From contig CAZBPK010000022.1 in NCBI GenBank assembly GCA_964493765.1, positions 15,966 to 79,965 of the forward strand: a stretch of DNA of 64,000 bases, read 5' to 3'. Source of the DNA: CALLMJ01 sp964493765 (GTDB lineage Bacteria; Bacteroidota; Bacteroidia; J057; CALLMJ01). The stretch's first letter is position 1. Each line of letters opens with the position of its first letter. The translations under genes and the position numbers were made by a program. Of this stretch, positions 49,771 to 59,179 are shown one piece after another. The notes under the pieces were generated by a model that saw nothing but the letters and a program-made list of their open reading frames with translations, was not told the DNA's origin and made no database searches.

Positions 49771-51156
49771 TTACAAAGATAAAGATTTTAACCAATCCCA
49801 AGCAGTTGCATCTTTTTCATAAAACTCTAAATAAGTTAACAAATGCTCTTTCGCTTGTTTTTTATTTCCTAAAACAATGTGATACATGGCTGCTGTAAAA
49901 TTATAATCTGGATCACGAGGATCTATTTGTTTAGCTAAATAAAGGTATTTTTCTACTTCATTCATTTTCCTAAACTTTAAATAATATTGAGCCAAGGCTG
50001 TAAAAATATGAGGTTCTTTAGGCTTTTTTTCTAATAACTTTCGCAATGTTTCCTCTGTTTGATAATAATTTTTGGCAAAAAAATACGCTTTTGCTAACAT
50101 CAAATAGTGATTTTCATCAGGAATATTTTTGACTAAAAGAGAAGCTGATTTAACGCATTCTTTATAATTTTCCATTTCAAATTGAAATTGAATATAGTTG
50201 TAATAAACAGGTTTATAGTAATTATCGATTTCAATCGCTTTTTCAAAGTGCTTTCTTGCTTGGAGAGTATCTTTTTCTAAAAATTTAATAAGTGATAATA
50301 AAGAATGCCCCACCGCTTGATTATTCAAATAAGGTAAATGAGCTAACCAATGATGATACAAAGAATCAGAACTATTTTTTAGAACCATTGGAAGCCTCCA
50401 AGTTTTAAAACTCATTTCTCCAAATTCATAATCGGTTAATTGTAAAATAAAATTTATAGTTTCTATGTAAGTTTTTAGAATATGCAAAGACTTATAATCA
50501 GGATTTTTTTTTATTTCTTTGTCAAGCAAAGCATAATCATCATGTATTCCATAATAGGCATTTTCATAAAAATTTAAAATTACTAAGTTATATATAGCTT
50601 TTAAATGGGTGGGTTTTTGGTTTAAGATTTGTTGAGAGAGAAGTTTGGCTTGTTCATAATTTTGATTTTCAAGACAATAATCCAAATAAAACTCTTTGAC
50701 TTTGAATTCTTCAGGGTAATATTTTAAGGCTGAGTCTAATAAATTCATTTGTAAAAATTTATCTTTTTTGATACGATTATACTCAGAAGCATGCAAAAGC
50801 CCTAACATATCCTTCGGATTTTGAGATAATTTTTTATCTATAGTATTTTTGTATCGTATGAGAGTATTTTTTTGACCCTCTAAATTATAAATGTATCCTT
50901 GAACTTCATAAAGCCTTAATATGCTATCCAAATCGTTAGGATTTTTTTCTAAATATTTGGATAATTGAGTTTGATAGTTGTATGAATAAATGGGATAAGA
51001 ACTTTCTAAATCTGTAGAAGATAAAGCAAATTGAAGGTTATTATTTTTGTTAAAAATATAAATATTAGAATCAATCTCTTGTGCAGTGATGGTTCGTTGC
51101 CCATGAACTTGAAGGGAAAACAACAACAAGAAAATAGATAAAATGTATTTATTCAT
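49771..51156 (-). CDS. secreted TPR-repeat protein
   Basis: A 461-residue protein with a signal peptide (NKYILSIFLLLFSLQVHGQ) and at least six tetratricopeptide-like helical repeats, e.g. LKAIYNLVILNFYENAYYG, LQARKHFEKAIEIDNYYKPVYYNYIQFQ, PHIFTALAQYYLKFRKMNEVEKYLYLAKQIDPRDPDYNFTAAMYHIVLGNKKQAKEHL. Such proteins serve as scaffolds, often at the outer membrane. It is followed directly by the DUF4159 gene, suggesting a shared task. I do not recognise a specific family. Confidence 0.75.
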   Translation of the reverse strand: MNKYILSIFLLLFSLQVHGQRTITAQEIDSNIYIFNKNNNLQFALSSTDLESSYPIYSYNYQTQLSKYLEKNPNDLDSILRLYEVQGYIYNLEGQKNTLIRYKNTIDKKLSQNPKDMLGLLHASEYNRIKKDKFLQMNLLDSALKYYPEEFKVKEFYLDYCLENQNYEQAKLLSQQILNQKPTHLKAIYNLVILNFYENAYYGIHDDYALLDKEIKKNPDYKSLHILKTYIETINFILQLTDYEFGEMSFKTWRLPMVLKNSSDSLYHHWLAHLPYLNNQAVGHSLLSLIKFLEKDTLQARKHFEKAIEIDNYYKPVYYNYIQFQFEMENYKECVKSASLLVKNIPDENHYLMLAKAYFFAKNYYQTEETLRKLLEKKPKEPHIFTALAQYYLKFRKMNEVEKYLYLAKQIDPRDPDYNFTAAMYHIVLGNKKQAKEHLLTYLEFYEKDATAWDWLKSLSL

Positions 51157-51235
51157 TTTGGGTAATTATAGTAGATATTTTATTTTACGTAGAAACTCTT
51201 TCATAAGTTTCTAACCCATTGGAATTTTAAAAAAA

Positions 51236-51910
51236 TTACCTAGCTCTTCTACCCTCTCCTTCTATAACCATTTGCATGGATAAACTTAAATGCATCATTT
51301 TATCATTACCACTTTGTGTTCCTAACTTACCGATGTTATCCAAATAATCGGTTGTAGTGAAAACATAAAAATAATTTAAACCCACACTAAAATTTCTAGA
51401 AAGCTTAAAATCAAAACCTAAATTTAAAGGAAAGTTTAAGGTATTAGAAGCATAAGATTCACCGGGCATTCTGGTGGATAATACGGTGGATAAATTTTGG
51501 TTTTGTTCATTTTTGGGAGTAAAATGTAAAAGTCCTAATCCTAAACCTAAAAATGGACTTACAGGACTTTTAAAGAGAGGTCTAAATTTTAAAGAAAAAG
51601 CTGCATTAACAAAAGGAGTTTTTACAAAAGCATTTGGTTGGCGACCTTCCACAGGAGGTAAATTTCTTGTTTGAGCAATAAATTTACCGATAATAATATG
51701 AAACCCGGGCATAAACATTTTTTGAGTTTCAAAACCTAAACTTAAATGGACTCCCGGATAAAAACGGTGCATTTTTTCATTAGCGTTTAAATCCCCGAAA
51801 TAGGTATTTCCTGAATATCCAATACCTATTCGTGGACCTTTAACGCTAATTTGAGCGTGGTTATTATGTAGGATAAAAAATAAAGATACTAACAAAAACC
51901 ACTTTTTCAT
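51236..51910 (-). CDS. outer-membrane beta-barrel protein
   Basis: A 224-residue protein with signal peptide (KKWFLLVSLFFILHNNHAQ) and alternating hydrophobic/aromatic strands: PRIGIGYSGNTYFGDLN, FYPGVHLSLGFETQ, PGFHIIIGKF, FVNAAFSLKFRPLF, PFLGLGLGLLHFTP, FPLNLGFDFKLSRNFSVGLNYFYVFTTTDYLDNIG, KMMHLSLSMQMV. This is the layout of a small eight-strand barrel like the DUF6089/OmpW-like proteins of Bacteroidota. The C-terminal tail (EGEGRRAR) is charged instead of ending in an aromatic residue. It follows the FKBP gene by 13 nt and is probably in its operon, so the isomerase may help its folding only incidentally. Confidence 0.75.
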   Translation of the reverse strand: MKKWFLLVSLFFILHNNHAQISVKGPRIGIGYSGNTYFGDLNANEKMHRFYPGVHLSLGFETQKMFMPGFHIIIGKFIAQTRNLPPVEGRQPNAFVKTPFVNAAFSLKFRPLFKSPVSPFLGLGLGLLHFTPKNEQNQNLSTVLSTRMPGESYASNTLNFPLNLGFDFKLSRNFSVGLNYFYVFTTTDYLDNIGKLGTQSGNDKMMHLSLSMQMVIEGEGRRAR

Positions 51911-51923
51911 CTTTTAATAATTT

Positions 51924-52427
51924 TTAGAAATTTTCAAAACCAATGTCTTGTAATTCTTCTTGGGTAGCGGGTCTAACATTTACAATTTTACCAGCAAAAT
52001 GTAAATCTTTACCAGCTAATTCATGATTAAAATCTAGTGTAACTTGTTCTAATCCTACATGATGAACTTTTGCCATAAATTGATTTCCTTGTTGGTCCAT
52101 TAATTGAATGTGATTACCAACTTTGATATTTTCAGCGTCAAATTGTCCATTCTCATTTAAAAAATGTTCAATAGGAAAAGGGATAATATTTTCTTGCTTT
52201 TTTTCTCCATAAGCTTCATTTGCAGGAATCCAAAAATCAAAAGTATCACCAGCAATTTTACCAGCAATAGCTTTTTCAAAACCGGGTATTAATTGACCTG
52301 CTCCAAATAAAAAGATAAATGGATCTTTTTCTGGGGTTTCTTGAATACTGATTTCTTCGGTACCTAAATCATTTTTTACGGTTAAATGGTAAGTAAGTGT
52401 TACCACTTTCTTGGGTTCTATAATCAT
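51924..52427 (-). CDS. FKBP-type peptidyl-prolyl isomerase, SlyD-like
   Basis: Prolyl isomerase/chaperone of the SlyD branch. The start at 52427 gives MIIEPKKVVTLTYHLTVKNDLGTEEISIQETPEKDPFIFLFGAGQLIPGFEKAIAG (FKBP part one), then GDTFDFWIPANEAYGEKKQENIIPFPIEHF leading into the insert-in-flap domain, which is followed by the closing FKBP strand QVTLDFNHELAGKDLHFAGKIVNV. The His/Cys-rich metal-binding tail of E. coli SlyD is missing; the protein ends QDIGFENF. No signal peptide from this start, so it is cytosolic. The longer frame to 52463 adds KKSLNCVFFKQ and is less likely. Confidence 0.88.
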   Translation of the reverse strand: MIIEPKKVVTLTYHLTVKNDLGTEEISIQETPEKDPFIFLFGAGQLIPGFEKAIAGKIAGDTFDFWIPANEAYGEKKQENIIPFPIEHFLNENGQFDAENIKVGNHIQLMDQQGNQFMAKVHHVGLEQVTLDFNHELAGKDLHFAGKIVNVRPATQEELQDIGFENF

Positions 52428-52642
52428 TTGTTTAAAAAAAACGCAATTTAAGGATTTTTTCATTATTCCAATGTTTTTCTAATCGTTTTTTGATTTTGAT
52501 ATTTGAATTTTATTCTTTGAGTCTTGAATTTTCAATCATTATTTTTGTTCTCAAAAATCAATTCAGGTAAAATAGAAAACCATATCAGCCCGAAGAGTGG
52601 CAATCCAATCAACTAATTACATTTACATTTTATCCACTTTTA

Positions 52643-52673
52643 TTGGTTGCCGAATATTTTTTTTATAATTTTG
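52643..52673 (+). promoter_or_regulatory. promoter of the SGNH/MBOAT pair, near-leaderless
   Basis: TTG at 52643-52645, 20 nt of spacer, TAATTTTG at 52666-52673. The ATG at 52679 lies only 6 nt after the -7 box, so the transcript should be leaderless or nearly so. This also rules out the upstream GTG/ATG part of the open frame. Confidence 0.6.
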
Positions 52674-52678
52674 CAACG

Positions 52679-54553
52679 ATGCAAAAAAATGTTGGTAATT
52701 CTTTAATTCACCACCTTCTATTTTTCGTTTTATTTTTTATTTCTTCAGGATGTTCTCATGCTGAACCCTGCTACTCATGTCCTGAATATATTGAACAAAA
52801 AATTTATTACGAAAAAAAATATCCCTTCATAAGATACCATTACAACATTTTTCAATGGTCTGATTATAAAGCGATAGAACCTATGGTTCAGTCTATGAAA
52901 AATATTGGTTCCCGAAAACTTAAAGTTATTCATTTTGGGGATTCTCACGTTCAAGCAGATATATTTACTCACGAAATAAGGACTAGATTACAAAAAGTTT
53001 TTGGGGAAGGGGGGAGAGGAATGGTTTTCCCTTACTCTGCAGCAAGAACACATCCCGGCTCCGATTATACTACAACTTTTACGGGTCTTTGGGAAAGTGC
53101 GAAAAATGTCCAGTTTCAACCCAAATTAGATATTGGAATTTCTGGTGTTACCATCAAAACCTTAGATAAAAAAGCTACTTTCACCATTCGTTTTGCTCCT
53201 AATCCTCAACATGCAAATAATAGAATTTTAAAAATTTACCGAAAATATTCAGAAAATAGTTTTGATTTAAAGATTTTACCTAGTGGAGTTCAACAATCAG
53301 CTATTTATGTCAATACAAAATTAAATCCTGACAAGCCTTACGTAGAAGTAGAATTACCTAAAGCTAGTGATAATCTAACTTTTTATATCTATCAATCTGA
53401 AAAAAATCAAACTTTTTTTGAGTGTCATGGTATATCCTTTGAAACTCCTGAAAATCAAGGAATTTTATACCATAGTGTTGGAATCAATGGAGCAGGATTT
53501 TTAAGTATTTTAAGGCAAAACCTCATGGACCAACAAATTGCAGAAATGCAACCTGATATTCTGGTTATTGATTTAGGTGGCAACGATTATTATGCAGGGA
53601 TTAATGAACCCATGTATGAATATAATTTAAGAGCCATTATTAACCGATTTAAAAATGCAGCACCCAATTCTACAGTCATTATTTCATGCTCTCATGATCT
53701 TTACAGAGGTGGTTTAAGCATTCCAGAAGTTGGTAAGGCTCAGGCTATTGCTAAACGAGTAGCTTTTGATACCCAATCTGTTTTTTTTGATTATTATAAC
53801 GTTTCTGGTGGTCGTTATTCTATGTTAGAATGGCATAAAAATAACCTTAGCCAATGGGATAGAGTGCATCTGAATTTTCCTGGTTATAAACTTAGAGGTG
53901 AACTTTACGCTAATGCTTATCTGAATACTTACCATCAAATCTTACTCAACGGAATTTTTGATAAATCCGATTTGAGTTTGATTGTAATAAATAAAGAAGA
54001 ACCCCAAAAAATTCCAACAGCTTTAGTAGAAAACACGCATTCTCATAAAAAAGATGAAAATAAAATAGAAAAAAAAGTACCTGTTAAAGCTTGGCATAGA
54101 GTAAACAAAGGAGAATATTTATCCACATTAGCAGATAAATATGAAGTTTCTGTCTCTGATATTCAAAAATGGAATTTAATTAGAGGGAACACCATTTATG
54201 CAGGTCAGTATTTAACGATTTATACCGATTCTAGCTTAGTACCTAAAAAACAGATTATTCAAATAATAGTACCTCTAAGCACTAAAAATCAACAAGTACA
54301 TGTTTCAAATAATCCCAAAAACACTACCTTAAAACCTCAGAATAACCAAATATCTTCAAACTCTTCTAATCAAAACTCCATCAAACCTCTGAATAATACA
54401 AATACCCAAACTTCTAAAAAGTACACCGTAAAAAGTGGTGATAATTTATGGCTTATTGCAAAAAAACATCATACTTCTGTAGAAAAACTATTGAAACTCA
54501 ATCCGGGAAAAGATAAAAAATTAATGCCCGGTGATATTCTTAATTTGCCTTAA
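52679..54553 (+). CDS. lipoprotein with SGNH/GDSL hydrolase domain and two LysM domains
   Basis: Exported lipoprotein (signal peptide with lipobox SSGC, then SHAEPCYSC). The SGNH domain (about 70-410) has block I VIHFGDSHVQADIFT with the nucleophile Ser, block III LDLGGNDYY-like (IDLGGNDYYAG), and block V DRVHLNFPGY with Asp/His. Two LysM modules follow: HRVNKGEYLSTLADKYEVSVSDIQKWN and, at the C-terminus, KYTVKSGDNLWLIAKKHHTSVEKLLKLN, joined by a Ser/Asn-rich linker. LysM binds peptidoglycan or chitin-like glycans. The MBOAT acyltransferase gene begins 6 nt later. Together they look like an envelope glycan O-acetylation/deacetylation system, with the SGNH protein acting on acyl groups in the periplasm. 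Confidence 0.88.
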   Translation: MQKNVGNSLIHHLLFFVLFFISSGCSHAEPCYSCPEYIEQKIYYEKKYPFIRYHYNIFQWSDYKAIEPMVQSMKNIGSRKLKVIHFGDSHVQADIFTHEIRTRLQKVFGEGGRGMVFPYSAARTHPGSDYTTTFTGLWESAKNVQFQPKLDIGISGVTIKTLDKKATFTIRFAPNPQHANNRILKIYRKYSENSFDLKILPSGVQQSAIYVNTKLNPDKPYVEVELPKASDNLTFYIYQSEKNQTFFECHGISFETPENQGILYHSVGINGAGFLSILRQNLMDQQIAEMQPDILVIDLGGNDYYAGINEPMYEYNLRAIINRFKNAAPNSTVIISCSHDLYRGGLSIPEVGKAQAIAKRVAFDTQSVFFDYYNVSGGRYSMLEWHKNNLSQWDRVHLNFPGYKLRGELYANAYLNTYHQILLNGIFDKSDLSLIVINKEEPQKIPTALVENTHSHKKDENKIEKKVPVKAWHRVNKGEYLSTLADKYEVSVSDIQKWNLIRGNTIYAGQYLTIYTDSSLVPKKQIIQIIVPLSTKNQQVHVSNNPKNTTLKPQNNQISSNSSNQNSIKPLNNTNTQTSKKYTVKSGDNLWLIAKKHHTSVEKLLKLNPGKDKKLMPGDILNLP

Positions 54554-54559
54554 TTCAAA

Positions 54560-56032
54560 ATGGACTTTTGGAAATTTTTTACATATTCAACGGAGTACTT
54601 ACCTACATTTACATCTGGCATTTTTGCCATTTTTTTTGTCTTTTTTTATTTGATTTGGTCTATTACTCAACACCAAATCAAATTAAGAAATATTGTTTTA
54701 TTGGTTTTTAGTTTATATATTTATTATAAACTAGCGAACGAATTTGTTCTCCTTTTAATATTATATGCTATAATTGATTATTTTATTGCCTTACAAATTC
54801 ATAAAGAAAAAAAGGATAGCCTCAAAAAACTTTTGCTTTATACAAGTATTATTGTAAATATTAGTATCTTGTTTGTTTTCAAATACTTAGGATTTACTCT
54901 TCAAACTTGGAATCTTTGGACAGGTCAAGAGATTTTTATTCCGCAAATTATAGTACCTTTAGGAATTTCTTTTTGGATTTTCAGAAGTCTTTCTTATATT
55001 TTTGATGTTTACAATGAAATGATTGAAGAACCCGAAACCAATTATTTTCATTACCTACTCTATTTAAGCTACTTCCCAACCATTTTAGCAGGTCCTATTA
55101 GTAAAGCAGAACCTTTTTTGAAACAAATTAAAAATAATACCCAAGTGGACGACAAAATCATTAGTTTGGGTTATTGGTTAATCATTTGTGGACTAGCAAA
55201 AAAAATAATTTTATCAGACCCAATGGGTTCTAATTTTGTTCAAAGAATTTTTGAAAATCCTGGTTTTTATACAGGTTTAGAATCACTATTGGCGGCTTTC
55301 GCTTATGGATTTTATTTATATTATGATTTTTCTGGTTATACCGATATGGCAATCGGAATGAGTTTGTTAGTAGGTATTCAAATTCCACAAAATTTTAACG
55401 AACCCTTTAAATCTCAATCTATTACAGAATTTTGGAGACGTTGGCATATTACTTTATTTCAGTGGTTTAACGACTATGTTTTTACACCCTTAAATTTTTC
55501 ATTAAGAAGTTGGGGTAAATCTGCTGCAATTTTTAGCATGATGGTAACATTTTTATTATCAGGGATTTGGCATGGAGCTAATTTTACATTTATCGTTTGG
55601 GGGCTTTTACATGGAATTGCTATTAGCTATGAAATTGCAACTCAAAAATTTCGTATCACTTTAAAAAATTTCTGGGGTCCACATTTTCATACCATTTTCA
55701 GCATTTTGATTACTTATACCTTTCTTACTTTTACATTTTTCTTTTTCAATTCCCCTTCATTGGAAAGCACTTTCAAAATGTTTGATAGAATCTTGAATGA
55801 TTTTCATGCAGAATTATTTATGAAGTGGTACGATGAATACCAATTGGTAGCTCATATTTTGCTGGCTGGTATGATTTTACATTTTATTCCAACCTCATGG
55901 AAACAATTTTTTGAATCACAATTTATAGTTTTACATTGGAGCTTAAAAATTGTGGTGATAGTGATAATGGTAATAGTGATTTATCAATTTAAAACCTTGG
56001 GTTCTATACCTTTTGTTTATTTACAGTTTTAG
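54560..56032 (+). CDS. MBOAT family membrane O-acyltransferase (AlgI/DltB-like)
   Basis: Polytopic membrane enzyme that moves acyl groups across the membrane onto an exported glycan or teichoic-acid-like acceptor. About ten hydrophobic segments are visible. Family regions: IIVPLGISFWIFRSLSYIFDVYN, LLYLSYFPTILAGPISK, YDFSGYTDMAIGMSLLVGIQIPQNFNEPF, the WRRWHITLFQWFNDYVFTPL signature, and the catalytic His in LSGIWHGANFTFIVWGLLHG. The length of 490 residues is normal. It is in an operon with the SGNH/LysM lipoprotein 6 nt upstream, the usual partner arrangement (compare AlgI with AlgJ/AlgX). The acceptor polymer is unknown. Confidence 0.93.
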   Translation: MDFWKFFTYSTEYLPTFTSGIFAIFFVFFYLIWSITQHQIKLRNIVLLVFSLYIYYKLANEFVLLLILYAIIDYFIALQIHKEKKDSLKKLLLYTSIIVNISILFVFKYLGFTLQTWNLWTGQEIFIPQIIVPLGISFWIFRSLSYIFDVYNEMIEEPETNYFHYLLYLSYFPTILAGPISKAEPFLKQIKNNTQVDDKIISLGYWLIICGLAKKIILSDPMGSNFVQRIFENPGFYTGLESLLAAFAYGFYLYYDFSGYTDMAIGMSLLVGIQIPQNFNEPFKSQSITEFWRRWHITLFQWFNDYVFTPLNFSLRSWGKSAAIFSMMVTFLLSGIWHGANFTFIVWGLLHGIAISYEIATQKFRITLKNFWGPHFHTIFSILITYTFLTFTFFFFNSPSLESTFKMFDRILNDFHAELFMKWYDEYQLVAHILLAGMILHFIPTSWKQFFESQFIVLHWSLKIVVIVIMVIVIYQFKTLGSIPFVYLQF

Positions 56033-56040
56033 GTTCATTT

Positions 56041-56170
56041 GGGCGTGCCCCTTGCTACGCTGCGGGTCGGGCTGCTACGGGTTCCACTTCGTTCCAGCAA
56101 TCCTTTTTCCACTTTTTTCAAAAGCGTTAAAAGGCAGTGCCACTTCGTGCCCTTCGCATCCCTCACGCAA
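56041..56170 (+). repeat. dispersed GC-rich repeat, copy D
   Basis: The fullest copy: GGGCGTGCCCC, GCTACGCTGCGGGTCGGGCT, GCTACGGGTTCCACTTCGTT, CCAGCAATCCTTTTTCC, CACTTTTTTCAAAAG, GGCAGTGCCACTTCGTGCCC, TTCGCATCCCTCACGC. It starts 9 nt after the stop of the MBOAT gene. The rest of the gap to 56300 shows no gene. Confidence 0.85.
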
Positions 56171-56300
56171 ATCCCTCACTTTGTAAAGCATTGTCATATA
56201 TTATCACAAAAATAAAACATATCAAGCGTTTATTGAAACAGTAATGACCTTGATTTCTAATACAAAGAGCAATTCTCTTGTACATTTTTACGAAATTCAT

Positions 56301-56337
56301 AAAAAAAGCCTATCAATTTATCATGATAGGCTTTTTT
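56301..56337. terminator. bidirectional intrinsic terminator
   Basis: AAAAAAAGCCTATCA (56301-56315) and TGATAGGCTTTTTT (56324-56337) form a stem with an 8-nt loop; serves the convergent MBOAT and aminopeptidase genes. Confidence 0.85.
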
Positions 56338-56353
56338 AATTTCTCTTTAACCT

Positions 56354-58981
56354 TTAAAAGTTTTCAAGCATCTTTTTTACTTGACCATTTTTTTCTTTAT
56401 CCTTTAATGATTTGATAAAATCTTTAATTTCGGGTTTATCTTTAAAAACTCCTAAACTTCTAATAGCACCTAATCTTAACCACCATGTACCATTGTTTTC
56501 TGCAATATTTTTGAGTAAATCGATACCCTTAGTTTGTGTTTCTTGATTTTGCCCAGACAAATATCCAGAGAATTTTTGGAGTAACCCAAATTTTTCAAAA
56601 CCATCTTCCATTTTATTGAAGATATTCGATACAAAATCAAATGCTTCTGGCTTGTTTTCGTCCATTAAAATTTCGGCAACAGAGCTTTGGATTTTTAAGG
56701 AACGAATATTTTTCAATTTATCTACTTGTTTGATAGTAAGCTCAGGATCAATTGCATAAAGAGAACCTAGTGCTGAAGCTACTACTGAATAGCTACTATC
56801 ATTGGTTGCAGCCACAAATAAGCTTTTGCATTGGTCTTTTGTATTTTGAGGCACTTCCATAGTTGCAACTGTACCCAATAAATCTACTGTAGCACTTCTA
56901 ACACGTGATTTAGGGTCACTCTTTGCTAATTTCATAAGTTTTTCAATAATTTTAGTTTGATTAACTTTATTTGAAGAACCAAATGCTTCCACTGCAATTA
57001 CTCTAACTCCATCAAAAGGATGATCTAAAAGTTTTAAATAAGCTTCTATTACATCATCATCATCCATATTCAATTTTAAATAACTATCAGCCTCTACAAT
57101 TTGTTTATAATTATCAGCATTAGAAATTTGATATATCCAATAAGACTTATCTTTTTGAGATTTTGGTTTGGCAATCAGAACTTTATCAGGGTCAAAATCT
57201 ACATTTAAAGGATTTTGGGACAATGAAAATTCAAAAGTAGTATCCGCAGTAGAAAGAACAACAGGAAAATTTACTTTTTGATTAGGGTAGGAAACTTGAA
57301 TTTTTGTAGGAATATAGTAAATAGGAGTATATTTAGGGTTTTGTTTTTGTTGAACTTGAACTTTCAATTTTTTGGTATCAGGGTTATAATTGTAATTAAT
57401 AGAAAGTTCTGCATGTCCAGCTTCCATAAAGTATTGGTTAAAGAACCACATCAAATCTTGCCCTGTAACATCTTCAAAAGCCATTCTTAGTTCTGCAATT
57501 TCTACATCTGTAAAAGCATTTTTTTTCAAATATTGTTTAATTCCTTCAAAGAAAGCTTCATCTCCAATAGTATTTCTTAACAAGTGTAAGACTCTACCAC
57601 CTTTTTGATAGGAATGCCCGTCGAACATATCTTCACGAGATTTATAATAGTAGCGAATTAAGGGTTCTCTTTTTTGAGAAGCTTCTGCTAAATAAGTGGA
57701 TAAATCATTTTCCAGACCTTCATCAGCCATCCATTTACCATATTTGTATTCATTCCATAAATATTCACCATAAGTAGCAAAACTTTCATTTAGTGGTAAA
57801 TTAGCCCAAGATTCACAAGTAACTAAGTCTCCAAACCAATGGTGAAACAATTCATGTGCAATAATATCTTCATGAGTGTTATCTAAATGAGAACGGTCAT
57901 CATGTTGTAAAGCACCATAATGAATTGTAGCAGTAGTATTTTCCATAGCACCAGAAACAAAGTCTCTTACAACCACCTGAGAGTATTTTTCCCATGGATA
58001 ATCTACGCCCATTTTTTTAGAAAAGAACTCCAACATTTCTGGAGTATTTCCAAAAACCATTTTGGCAAATTTTGCATATTCCGGCTCTACATAATAATTG
58101 ACTTCAATATTTCTCCATTTATCTTTAGTAATAGAAAACTCTCCAATTGCCATCATGAATAAATAAGGGGCATGAGGTAAGGACATTTTCCAATGGTCTG
58201 TACGAGTACCATTTCCATTATCTTTGGAATTTACCAAAACTCCGTTAGATAAAGTACTATATTTTTTTTCTACAGTAATGAAAATTTCTTGAGTACAACG
58301 CTCATTAGGGCTATCAATAGTAGGAAACCAGCAAGATGATGATTCTGTTTCTCCCTGTGTCCAAATTTGTTTAGGTTTATTAGGATCTTTTCCAAGCGGA
58401 TTTATGAAATACAAACCTTTAGCATCAGTTATCGCTTCAGAGCCTTCTACATTTAATTCTTCTGGTTTTGCAATATAATCAATAAAAATTTCGTATTGTT
58501 CATCACGCTTATAGGTTCTATCTAACTGAATGCGAATTTTTTCACGGTCATAAGAAAATTTTAAATCTTTTTGTTGGTTTTTGTTTACCAATGCAACTTT
58601 ATTGATTTGAAATCCTTTTGCATCTAAAGTTAAAGAATCGGTTGGATAAAAATAAGGTTTTAAAGTTAGATTGGCTTTACCATAAAGCCATTGTTTCTCC
58701 CAATCAAAACTAACTTGAAGTTTAGTATGAATTAAATCTTGATATTTTGTGTAAGAAGGATTAAATTGATGTTTTTTGGGAGCCCAAGATGGAACGAATT
58801 CTTTTTTTTCAGGCTTTTCCTTTTCTACAATTTTTTCAACATAAATCGTATCACGTTTAGCGGATACATTACCAAGCTTTTCATTTTTGGTCTTATTGGT
58901 TTTGTTAGGATTACAACCTGTAATAAGAATTGCAAATAACAAAAATCCGTTGAGGTATAAATTACGAAAGTTCATATTCAT
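56354..58981 (-). CDS. M1 family aminopeptidase with C-terminal HEAT-like repeats, lipoprotein
   Basis: Zinc aminopeptidase that trims N-terminal residues from peptides in the periplasm or at the surface. From the ATG at 58981 (MNMNFRNLYLNGFLLFAILITGCN) there is a lipobox ITGC. The catalytic part has GAMENTT (substrate recognition) and HELFHHWFGDLVTCESWANLPLNESFA, which holds the HExxH zinc site and its distal Glu. The family Tyr lies downstream in the SYQKGGRVLHLLR region. From about residue 640 come HEAT-like helices (VRVIAVEAFGS, SRVRSATVDLLGTVAT, WWLRLGAIRSLG). A -7 box at 58996-59003 lies inside the longer frame to 59026, so the later start is right. It resembles eukaryotic-type M1 enzymes common in this phylum. 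Confidence 0.93.
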   Translation of the reverse strand: MNMNFRNLYLNGFLLFAILITGCNPNKTNKTKNEKLGNVSAKRDTIYVEKIVEKEKPEKKEFVPSWAPKKHQFNPSYTKYQDLIHTKLQVSFDWEKQWLYGKANLTLKPYFYPTDSLTLDAKGFQINKVALVNKNQQKDLKFSYDREKIRIQLDRTYKRDEQYEIFIDYIAKPEELNVEGSEAITDAKGLYFINPLGKDPNKPKQIWTQGETESSSCWFPTIDSPNERCTQEIFITVEKKYSTLSNGVLVNSKDNGNGTRTDHWKMSLPHAPYLFMMAIGEFSITKDKWRNIEVNYYVEPEYAKFAKMVFGNTPEMLEFFSKKMGVDYPWEKYSQVVVRDFVSGAMENTTATIHYGALQHDDRSHLDNTHEDIIAHELFHHWFGDLVTCESWANLPLNESFATYGEYLWNEYKYGKWMADEGLENDLSTYLAEASQKREPLIRYYYKSREDMFDGHSYQKGGRVLHLLRNTIGDEAFFEGIKQYLKKNAFTDVEIAELRMAFEDVTGQDLMWFFNQYFMEAGHAELSINYNYNPDTKKLKVQVQQKQNPKYTPIYYIPTKIQVSYPNQKVNFPVVLSTADTTFEFSLSQNPLNVDFDPDKVLIAKPKSQKDKSYWIYQISNADNYKQIVEADSYLKLNMDDDDVIEAYLKLLDHPFDGVRVIAVEAFGSSNKVNQTKIIEKLMKLAKSDPKSRVRSATVDLLGTVATMEVPQNTKDQCKSLFVAATNDSSYSVVASALGSLYAIDPELTIKQVDKLKNIRSLKIQSSVAEILMDENKPEAFDFVSNIFNKMEDGFEKFGLLQKFSGYLSGQNQETQTKGIDLLKNIAENNGTWWLRLGAIRSLGVFKDKPEIKDFIKSLKDKEKNGQVKKMLENF

Positions 58982-58995
58982 GATTTTCAGAAACG

Positions 58996-59003
58996 CAAAA
59001 TTA
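58996..59003 (-). promoter_or_regulatory. -7 promoter box of the M1 aminopeptidase gene
   Basis: Minus-strand TAATTTTG, 14 nt upstream of the ATG at 58981. Confidence 0.5.
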
Positions 59004-59130
59004 AAAAATTTAGTTTTATAACCCATAAAAGTAAAGGATAAAAGAGAAAATCAAGTGATATAGGGCAATAAATTTATGAAAATTAAAGATTTAATTAGAA
59101 AAAATTGGTAATTTTGAATATTATGTATCA

Positions 59131-59163
59131 AAAAAAGCGGTTTGAATACAAACCGCTTTTTTT
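59131..59163. terminator. bidirectional intrinsic terminator
   Basis: AAAAAAGCGGTTTG and CAAACCGCTTTTTT form a stem with a 4-nt loop; lies downstream of the OmpA/TPR gene, with a T-run in both directions. Confidence 0.85.
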
Positions 59164-59179
59164 GATTTTAAATTGTTTT

